Assembly: GCA_027371625.1 (NCBI GenBank)
Contig: DAHXMQ010000354.1
Coordinates: 1 to 11,616 of the forward strand
Length of the DNA: 11,616 bases
Direction: 5' to 3'
Source of the DNA: Candidatus Methanoperedentaceae archaeon
GTDB lineage: Archaea; Halobacteriota; Methanosarcinia; Methanosarcinales; Methanoperedenaceae
Positions 7,742 to 11,616 of this stretch are shown one piece after another. The notes beneath the pieces were generated by a model. That model saw only the letters and a list, made by a program, of their open reading frames with translations. It was not told the DNA's origin and did no database searches. A program made the translations under genes and the position numbers. Every line of letters begins with the position of its first letter. Positions within the stretch are counted from its first letter, which is position 1.

Positions 7742-7747
7742 TTTATA
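7742..7747 (-). promoter_or_regulatory. TATA box of polB operon
   Basis: The - strand reads CCTATAAAGGG with TATAAA centred about 27 bases before ATG 7717. This is the ideal spacing for a leaderless mRNA starting at that ATG, and it lies inside the codons of the longer possible ORF. No Shine-Dalgarno is seen before 7717. Confidence 0.7.
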
Positions 7748-7751
7748 GGTT

Positions 7752-7759
7752 TCTTTAAG
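7752..7759 (+). promoter_or_regulatory. Candidate TATA box of the THEP1-like gene
   Basis: TCTTTAAG is centred about 27 bases before ATG 7783. It is back to back with the polB TATA box, about 12 bp centre to centre on the opposite strand, so pre-initiation complexes for the two genes should compete. Confidence 0.45.
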
Positions 7760-7782
7760 TCCATGCATGACTATTTTTTATC

Positions 7783-8298
7783 ATGGAAAGAATCGCAATC
7801 ACAGGAAGCCCGGGCGTGGGGAAATCTACTGTCTTACGAAATGTTTTGAAAAAACTTACCTGCACTTACGGCGGAATGACAAGCGCAGATATTCGGGTTA
7901 ATGGGGAACGGGTGGGTTTTGAGATAAGGGATGTCGCAACAGGAAAGAAAGGGATACTTGCCCACAAACAAGGAAAAGGTCCTCGCGTTGGGAGTTATCA
8001 TGTTAATCTTGAGGATTTGAACAACATCGGAGTGGTGGCTATCAGGAATGCGATGAGTTCAGAGTTGATCGTGATCGACGAAATAGCACCAATGGAATTC
8101 AAATCCAAAGAATTTATTCGGGCATTCGAGGAAGCGCTTTCCTCTGATAAGAATATGCTCGTTGTGCTGCACCAGAAATCCGCTCATCCGCTTGCACAGA
8201 GGATACGGAAGGAATTTGATGCTTATACAGTGACGATGGAGAACAGGGAGAGCCTTGTTTCCGAGATTGCTGGAAAAATAATCAAAGCGACTGGATAA
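7783..8298 (+). CDS. THEP1-type nucleoside-triphosphatase (NTPCR family)
   Basis: A 171-residue P-loop NTPase of the THEP1 family (archaeal/bacterial relatives of human NTPCR), which hydrolyses various nucleoside triphosphates to diphosphates with low specificity; the cellular role is uncertain. Walker A is GSPGVGKST at 8-16. The family TSADIRVNGERVGFEIRD segment follows at ~33-50. Walker B is LIVIDEIAPMEF with D99-E100, then VVLHQK at ~127-132. Length is normal. The ATG at 7783 starts directly at the first beta strand and matches the TATA spacing. It is divergent from polB across a 65-bp gap, and its 3' end overlaps the YkgJ-like gene by 17 bp on the opposite strand. Proximity to polB and the DUF89 phosphatase would fit removal of damaged nucleotides, but that is inference. 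Confidence 0.92.
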   Translation: MERIAITGSPGVGKSTVLRNVLKKLTCTYGGMTSADIRVNGERVGFEIRDVATGKKGILAHKQGKGPRVGSYHVNLEDLNNIGVVAIRNAMSSELIVIDEIAPMEFKSKEFIRAFEEALSSDKNMLVVLHQKSAHPLAQRIRKEFDAYTVTMENRESLVSEIAGKIIKATG

Positions 8299-8749
8299 TC
8301 TCTTTTTTACCCTTCTTCTTGATATCCCTGATGAGTTTCTGGTGCTCATGGAGGAACGAAGTGGCGTCAGCCTCGATTTTCTTCTTATTGATCTTCTTTC
8401 CCCTGCCTTCACCGGGACAGTCCACCACAGGTTTAAGTTTCATTATGGGTTCATCAGCATACGAGACTTCAAACACCCTGAAAGGCAGCAAACGGCAGAC
8501 TACAGGCTCGTTCTCCCTTATTGTGCATTGAAGTTTATCGCCAATAAAAAAGCATTTCCCGTTCTTTCCCTTGATGCGGAATGCCTGATTTTCCTCATCA
8601 AATTCCAGGAAATCCTCAACCGAATATCCCAGTCCCTTTATCCTTTTTATGTCATCGAGCGTGAGCTGGATGCCTGGCGTGCAGCATTTTGCACCGCATT
8701 TCCTGTATTCGCATATCCATTTATCGATATTTCCAAGGATATGAATCAT
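8282..8749 (-). CDS. YkgJ-family cysteine cluster protein
   Basis: About 155 residues with the CxxxCCxxxx layout of the YkgJ family, thought to bind zinc or an iron-sulphur cluster; the function is unknown. Cysteines are C13, C18, C22 and C23 (KCGAKCC), then C66, C75 and C85 in the pattern CFFIGDKLQC..........CRLLPF, and one more in DCPGEG. The segment LTLDDIKRIKGLGYS is also typical. The C-terminal ~45 residues are strongly basic and helical. ATG 8749 is chosen over TTG 8755 because a TTAAAT box is centred about 26 bases before it, predicting a leaderless start; the difference is two residues. It converges on the THEP1 gene with a 17-bp tail overlap. Confidence 0.85.
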   Translation of the reverse strand: MIHILGNIDKWICEYRKCGAKCCTPGIQLTLDDIKRIKGLGYSVEDFLEFDEENQAFRIKGKNGKCFFIGDKLQCTIRENEPVVCRLLPFRVFEVSYADEPIMKLKPVVDCPGEGRGKKINKKKIEADATSFLHEHQKLIRDIKKKGKKEIIQSL

Positions 8750-8771
8750 ATTCAATAATTGACTCTAATAG

Positions 8772-8778
8772 ATTTAAG
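8772..8778 (-). promoter_or_regulatory. Candidate TATA box of the YkgJ-like gene
   Basis: The - strand reads GGCTTAAATCT, centred about 26 bases before ATG 8749. No Shine-Dalgarno is present, consistent with a leaderless transcript. Confidence 0.5.
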
Positions 8779-8883
8779 CCTTCCTGATGTTGGTTTTATT
8801 AAATTACCTTTGGTTATAAAAATCGTTAGGAAAAATGCATTTGATATGAGAAGAAAAGATAATACAAAATGAAAAACAAAACT

Positions 8884-8891
8884 TTTATATA
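8884..8891 (+). promoter_or_regulatory. TATA-like box at left side of the structured intergenic element
   Basis: TTTATATA follows a purine-rich stretch and predicts + strand initiation near 8910-8915, at the first AATT..CCC repeat and 160 bp from any annotated + gene. Read the other way, the adjacent T7 run on the - strand (8900-8894) would suit termination of a leftward transcript. Confidence 0.35.
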
Positions 8892-8910
8892 ACAAAAAAA
8901 CTAATTTCAT

Positions 8911-8953
8911 AATTAACCCAAATTTAACCCAAATTACCCCCTAATTCCCAAAA
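8911..8953 (+). repeat. Four helically phased AATT(N)CCC repeats
   Basis: Four degenerate units begin at 8911, 8921, 8932 and 8943: AATTAACCCA, AATTTAACCCA, AATTACCCCCT and AATTCCCAAAA. The 10-11 bp period equals one DNA turn, so each AATT and each CCC faces the same side. This suits cooperative binding of a protein, or intrinsic DNA bending. The third and fourth units also form the left arm of the long stem with 9016-9030. Confidence 0.6.
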
Positions 8954-9012
8954 CGGATAGGATAGGATTAAGGGACATTAAATTTTGGATAGGAAATAAC
9001 GGAAAAATGGTC

Positions 9013-9048
9013 GGGTTGGGAGTTAGTGGGCAGGAAAGGGAGTGGGGG
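9013..9048 (+). other. Putative G-quadruplex motif, five G-tracts
   Basis: G-tracts of three or more lie at 9013-9015, 9018-9020, 9028-9030, 9038-9040 and 9044-9048, with gaps of 2, 7, 7 and 3 bases. This satisfies the canonical (G3+N1-7)x4 pattern with one spare tract. The strand complementary to it is C-rich. It overlaps the right arm of stem A and left arm of stem B, giving a third competing structure. Confidence 0.55.
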
Positions 9049-9079
9049 TTAGTGTTTTAAAATAGATGTTCCTGCCCAC
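9026..9079. repeat. 11-bp perfect inverted repeat (stem B)
   Basis: GTGGGCAGGAA at 9026-9036 and TTCCTGCCCAC at 9069-9079 are exact reverse complements separated by 32 bases. The outer and inner flanking bases do not extend the pairing. The arm is much more GC-rich than its surroundings. It could be a hairpin in RNA of either strand or a spaced operator in DNA. No T-run follows it on either side, so it is not a classic intrinsic terminator. Confidence 0.65.
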
Positions 9080-9100
9080 GTATCACCTTTAAGCTCTATT

Positions 9101-9130
9101 TGTATATAAAACTGATGCTGTGTATATAAA
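9101..9130. promoter_or_regulatory. Duplicated TATA-like boxes, 20 bp apart
   Basis: TGTATATAAA occurs identically at 9101-9110 and 9121-9130, two helical turns apart. TATATA is symmetric, so either direction is possible. Leftward use would start RNA near 9080 (at stem B) or 9100. Rightward use would start near 9130-9150, antisense to the HTH gene, which has no + strand gene downstream until uvrC. Confidence 0.35.
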
Positions 9131-9168
9131 TACTTTATTTTAATAAATGAGCCATCTTCAATGTACGT

Positions 9169-9519
9169 TTAATATCTTCTCGATTTCCTCAATCGCTCAA
9201 ACCTCAACCGAGCTTCATCTGCTACTCTTCTCTGTTGTTTTTCAAGCTGGGAGATTATCTCGTCAAAGCCAAATTTGAGCGAATATATCTTATACGGTCT
9301 TCCCCTGCCTGGTTTTTTCTCACCACGCTCGTTAATCCAGCCGCGTTCCTTTAGCTCTCTCATAACAATGCTGACCTCTGGCTGGCGCAATCCAGTTCCT
9401 CTCTCAAGTTCCACTGATTTGACTTCGTTCCCATTCTTAAGATAGCTAAGCGTATAAGCAGTCGGTCTGCTCATACCCAGAGCAATATCATGACATGGAG
9501 AAAATGCATGTTTGTTCAT
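9169..9519 (-). CDS. Small winged-helix transcriptional regulator
   Basis: 116 residues. A helix-turn-helix lies at about 20-60 (TAYTLSYLKNGNEVKSVELE, then LRQPEVSIVMRELKERGWI as recognition helix) and a basic wing at about 66-80 (KKPGRGRPYKIYSL). This layout resembles the small archaeal winged-HTH/TrmB- or MarR-like predicted regulators (COG3355 type, from memory). The C-terminal 30 residues are a charged, likely coiled-coil helix rich in Arg and Lys, possibly for dimerisation; no sensor domain is present. ATG 9519 has no Shine-Dalgarno. The gene is divergent from uvrC across 82 bp, where a single symmetric TTATAA at 9560-9565 could serve both. Just upstream, CGGTTAATATT (9524-9534) is a possible self-regulatory site. 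Target genes are unknown. Confidence 0.75.
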   Translation of the reverse strand: MNKHAFSPCHDIALGMSRPTAYTLSYLKNGNEVKSVELERGTGLRQPEVSIVMRELKERGWINERGEKKPGRGRPYKIYSLKFGFDEIISQLEKQQRRVADEARLRFERLRKSRRY

Positions 9520-9559
9520 CTAACGGTTAATATTTTATTGATTGCTTTGCAGAATACTA

Positions 9560-9565
9560 TTATAA
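9560..9565 (+). promoter_or_regulatory. Candidate TATA box of uvrC
   Basis: TTATAA is centred about 39 bases before ATG 9602, predicting a short 5' leader of about ten bases. The hexamer is self-complementary and could also serve the divergent HTH gene. No Shine-Dalgarno is evident before uvrC. Confidence 0.45.
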
Positions 9566-9601
9566 GGCTGCGTAACTAACTTCGTCTAAATCAATAGAAA
9601 T

Positions 9602-11362
9602 ATGACCAAAACCATCGAAGACGCAAAAAAACTCCCTCAATCCCCCGGCGTTTACATCATGAAAGACCGTGAGAACAAGGTCATCTACATCGGGAAAGCC
9701 GCCTCTCTTCGCGACAGGGTGAGCCAGTATTTCAGGGAACAGGGCTCTCCGAAAACGCAGATGCTCGTGAAGAATTTAGAAGAGCTTGAATACATCGTCA
9801 CCGAGAACGAGGTCGAGGCGCTCGTGCTTGAATCCAACCTCATAAAAGAACACACGCCCCGCTATAACGTGCGCCTGCGCGATGACAAGGCATATCCGTA
9901 TATCAAGATAACCAACGAAGAGTATCCCCACATCTGCATCGCACGGAGGCGGGAGCAGGACGGGGCACAGTATTTCGGACCCTATCCGAGTTCAAAGGCA
10001 GTGAGAAAACTGATACGGATGGCTTCAAGTTTCGGCATCAGGCGCTGCCGGAAAAAATTACCATGCCCGCCGTGCCTTAATTATTATATAAAGCAATGTG
10101 CAGCGCCATGTCTTGGCGAGGTGACGAAAGAGGAGTATCTGGATATTATAAAAAACGTCACGAGCTTCCTCAAAGGAAAGAGAAGCCAGCTTATCCATGA
10201 TATGAAAGCAGAGATGGAAAAGCTTGCAGAAGAACAGGAATACGAAGCTGCTGCACGCATCCGTGACCAGATCAATGCACTGGAAGAACTGTCTCTTAAG
10301 CAGCGCGTGAGCGTTCCCAGTCAAAAAGAGCAGGATATAATTGCGTATGCCGTCTCGGATAACACGGGAAGCCTCCAAATATTCCACATAAGCGAAGGAA
10401 AACTCAAAGGACGGGACACGTTCTCGCTGAACACGGCTAATTCGGATGAGGCTGAGGTTGTATCGAGCTTTATCAAGCAGTACTATCAGGACATAGCTCC
10501 GCCTGAAGAAATTATAATCCCTATCGAAATAAAGGATGAGTCAATATTTCGCTGGCTTTCTGAAAGGGGTTCATTGCTAAAAACGCCAAAAAACAAAGTC
10601 GAAAAAGGGCTCATGAACCTTGCCCGGGATAATGCCGGCATGCTGCTCCTGCAGAAAATGCTTGCTGAAACTAAGGGCAAAAATGAGGCGCTACTGAGTC
10701 TGCAAAAAGCCCTTTCGCTTCCTGTTTTGCCCTCCATAATCGAAGCCTTCGATATCTCAAACATCAGTGGCACGGATGCAACAGGCTCACTTGTGGTATT
10801 CAGGAACGGGGAGCCTGATAAGAAAAATTACAGGCGCTTCAGAATAAAGACGGTAGAGGGTGCTGACGATTTTGCCATGATGGGTGAAGTGATTGCACGC
10901 GCATATACACGCAGGAAAAAGGAAGGAAAAGGGATGCCAGACCTGATATTGATAGACGGTGGAAAAGGACAGTTAAATGCCGCCCTGGCTGCGCTTTCGG
11001 GACTGGGGCTGAGGCTCAATGCCGCAGCGATTGCAAAAGAGTTTGAATACATTTTCATCCCCGAAAGGGAGACTCCAATAATTTTGCCCAAGGATTCGCC
11101 TGCGCTCATTCTTTTGCAGAGGATACGGGATGAAGCGCACAGGTTCGCGCTCGGATACCACAGGAAACTGCGGGGAAAGAGGCTCAGAGCGTCGGAGCTG
11201 GGCGGGATAGCCGGGATAGGAGAGAAGAAGAAACAGGCGTTATTGCGGTATTTCGGGTCTGTTGAGGAATTGAAAAAGGCAGAGGTTTCTGAGATTGCAG
11301 CGGTGCCAGGTATTACGAGGAAGGATGCGGAGGCAGTGTATGAATTCTTCCATAAAACATAA
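9602..11362 (+). CDS. uvrC: UvrABC excinuclease subunit C
   Basis: UvrC makes both incisions around a DNA lesion after UvrA/UvrB recognition in nucleotide excision repair. At 586 aa it is complete. The GIY-YIG nuclease (3' cut) has GVY at 16-18, YIG at 29-31, R39 and E77 (in EALVLESNLIKE). A cysteine group at C149, C155, C158, C166 and C170 matches the [4Fe-4S] region of UvrC. A UVR (UvrB-binding) helix pair is at ~199-230 (LAEEQEYEAAARIRDQI). The RNase H-like domain (5' cut) has D384 in FDISNISG, D452 in LIDGGKGQ and H513 in DEAHRF. Tandem helix-hairpin-helix motifs close the protein at ~530-585 (GIAGIGEKK, AVPGITRKDA). UvrABC is a bacterial system that many methanogens have acquired; neither uvrA nor uvrB lies in this window. 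tRNA-Val follows 36 bp downstream. Confidence 0.97.
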   Translation: MTKTIEDAKKLPQSPGVYIMKDRENKVIYIGKAASLRDRVSQYFREQGSPKTQMLVKNLEELEYIVTENEVEALVLESNLIKEHTPRYNVRLRDDKAYPYIKITNEEYPHICIARRREQDGAQYFGPYPSSKAVRKLIRMASSFGIRRCRKKLPCPPCLNYYIKQCAAPCLGEVTKEEYLDIIKNVTSFLKGKRSQLIHDMKAEMEKLAEEQEYEAAARIRDQINALEELSLKQRVSVPSQKEQDIIAYAVSDNTGSLQIFHISEGKLKGRDTFSLNTANSDEAEVVSSFIKQYYQDIAPPEEIIIPIEIKDESIFRWLSERGSLLKTPKNKVEKGLMNLARDNAGMLLLQKMLAETKGKNEALLSLQKALSLPVLPSIIEAFDISNISGTDATGSLVVFRNGEPDKKNYRRFRIKTVEGADDFAMMGEVIARAYTRRKKEGKGMPDLILIDGGKGQLNAALAALSGLGLRLNAAAIAKEFEYIFIPERETPIILPKDSPALILLQRIRDEAHRFALGYHRKLRGKRLRASELGGIAGIGEKKKQALLRYFGSVEELKKAEVSEIAAVPGITRKDAEAVYEFFHKT

Positions 11363-11366
11363 AAAA

Positions 11367-11374
11367 CTATATAC
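11367..11374 (+). promoter_or_regulatory. TATA box of tRNA-Val
   Basis: CTATATAC begins five bases after the uvrC stop and is centred about 28 bases before the tRNA 5' end, placing initiation a few bases before the mature RNA. The tRNA therefore probably has its own promoter. Confidence 0.65.
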
Positions 11375-11398
11375 CTCAAACAACATCTTAGCGCCGAC

Positions 11399-11472
11399 GG
11401 GCCCGTGGTCTAGTCGGTTATGACGTCGCTCTTACACAGCGGAGATCCGGAGTTCGAATCTCCGCGGGCCCA
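11399..11472 (+). tRNA. tRNA-Val (anticodon UAC)
   Basis: A 74-base cloverleaf. The acceptor stem pairs GGGCCCG (11399-11405) with CGGGCCC (11465-11471), discriminator A at 11472. The D arm carries GTCT/TGAC-type ends around AGTCGGTTA. The anticodon stem is TCGCT/AGCGG with loop CTTACAC, giving anticodon TAC, which reads GUA valine codons. The T arm is CGGAG-TTCGAAT-CTCCG. The 3' CCA is not encoded, so a CCA-adding enzyme is required, as usual in archaea of this kind. No intron is present. Confidence 0.96.
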
Positions 11473-11474
11473 TT

Positions 11475-11616
11475 TCAATATCCGCCTGATTTCAGGAAAT
11501 CGTCCGCAAGATTCTTCCTGATATTTATCCTGCTATCGTCCACAACCTCGGTGATTTTAAGTATTTTCTGTGCTCTTCGCCGCTCGGGAGGGCAGGCGCA
11601 TTCGTAGATATAATGC
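11475..11616 (-). CDS. Unrecognised protein, C-terminal fragment (5' end outside window)
   Basis: The - strand frame entering at 11615 is open for 46 codons to TGA at 11477-11475, just three bases beyond the tRNA 3' end. The peptide begins HYIYECACPPERRRAQ and ends FLKSGGY; the ECACPPERR segment has a CxC pair followed by basic residues, and the rest is mixed charged helix. The other two - frames close early. I do not recognise a family. The gene converges on the tRNA. Confidence 0.5.
   Translation of the reverse strand, partial: HYIYECACPPERRRAQKILKITEVVDDSRINIRKNLADDFLKSGGY

Larger units (their letters stand above)
8911..9082. ncRNA. Candidate structured noncoding RNA or cis-regulatory element (strand unsettled)
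   Basis: Two strong base-paired arms share one segment. Stem A: 8937-8951 with 9016-9030, 14 of 15 pairs including one G-U, loop ~64 nt. Stem B: 9026-9036 with 9069-9079, 11 perfect pairs, loop ~32 nt. Both need 9026-9030, so they compete as in a two-state switch. The U8945-G9022 pair exists only in + strand RNA (C-A on the other), which mildly favours + transcription from the TATA-like box at 8884. Alternatively, - strand transcription from 9101-9110 would begin almost exactly at the outer base of stem B and end at a U7 run (8900-8894). No known RNA family is recognised. Confidence 0.35.
8756..9168. other. 413-bp AT-rich intergenic region with structured core
   Basis: No ORF of persuasive length or family likeness is seen on either strand. 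8756-8880 is plain AT-rich sequence with A-rich runs on the + strand. 8884-9130 holds TATA-like boxes on both flanks, phased repeats, two strong complementary arm pairs and a G-rich block, listed separately. 9134-9147 is an A/T palindrome (TTTATT-TT-AATAAA) just downstream of the HTH gene's stop and could serve as a weak terminator signal. Confidence 0.7.

Noticed and set aside
8911..8953. CRISPR array
   Set aside because: Units are 10-11 bp without unique spacers, and no cas genes are nearby.
8952..9000. GGATA tandem repeat (8955-8969, again 8988-8995)
   Set aside because: Only three short units plus one isolated copy; it may contribute to the element, but it is too short to call a separate repeat.
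9007..9060. 17-codon mini-ORF (ATG 9007, TAA 9058-9060) as a leader peptide
   Set aside because: It lies across the G-rich block, so its Gly/Glu/Val content follows the G-tracts. It has no clear ribosome site and no downstream gene for a leader to control.
8911..9060. Telomere-like or replication-origin repeats (AACCC / GGGTTAG)
   Set aside because: Units are few and degenerate, there is no chromosome end context, no Cdc6/Orc1 gene, and no recognisable ORB with flanking dyad.
9026..9079. Miniature transposon with 11-bp terminal inverted repeats
   Set aside because: The 54-bp length is too short, there is no target-site duplication next to the arms, and there is no transposase.

Overview
The window looks like chromosomal DNA of a euryarchaeon, most plausibly a methanogen or ANME relative in the Methanosarcinales/Methanoperedens neighbourhood; the genus is inference only. 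The grounds are an archaeal family B DNA polymerase, an ABCE1/RLI ribosome-recycling ATPase, an archaeal EMC6-like membrane protein, an FrhB-type (coenzyme F420) flavoprotein, a THEP1 NTPase, a DUF89 phosphatase, a tRNA-Val gene without encoded CCA, and TATA boxes placed about 25-29 bp before start codons that mostly lack Shine-Dalgarno sequences (leaderless mRNAs).

Layout. (1) 1-166 holds the C-terminal helix-turn-helix of a LuxR/NarL-type regulator on the + strand. It overlaps the distal end of a - strand gene (1138 down to the left edge) for a YHS-domain + 2x[4Fe-4S] + FrhB protein. Two real-looking proteins on opposite strands in the same bases suggests a rearrangement or an assembly junction near 105-130. 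(2) 1139-1232 is a divergent promoter region with an 11-bp perfect inverted repeat. (3) 1233-4226 is a tight + strand operon: argB (N-acetylglutamate kinase), an EMC6-like three-TM protein, and RLI/ABCE1. (4) 7717 down to 4264 is a - strand pair: family B DNA polymerase, then a DUF89 damage-control phosphatase. (5) 7783-8298 is a THEP1-type NTPase, divergent from polB with back-to-back TATA boxes. (6) 8749 down to 8282 is a YkgJ-type cysteine-cluster protein, overlapping the THEP1 gene tail to tail. (7) 8756-9168 is a 413-bp AT-rich intergenic region with no convincing ORF but dense structure: helically phased AATT..CCC repeats, two competing long stems, a five-tract G-quadruplex motif and duplicated TATA boxes. 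It is the best candidate for something undescribed here, such as a structured ncRNA or regulatory element. (8) 9519 down to 9169 is a small winged-HTH regulator, divergent from uvrC (9602-11362). (9) tRNA-Val(UAC) lies at 11399-11472, followed by the 3' end of an unrecognised - strand gene reaching the right edge.

How the genes fit together. Most are housekeeping: arginine synthesis, membrane-protein biogenesis, ribosome recycling, DNA replication, nucleotide or metabolite clean-up and excision repair. argB-EMC6-RLI are probably co-transcribed and translationally coupled. polB, DUF89 and THEP1 form a divergent cluster that could join DNA synthesis with nucleotide-pool sanitation (inference). 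No CRISPR array, insertion sequence, integrase or intein is visible.
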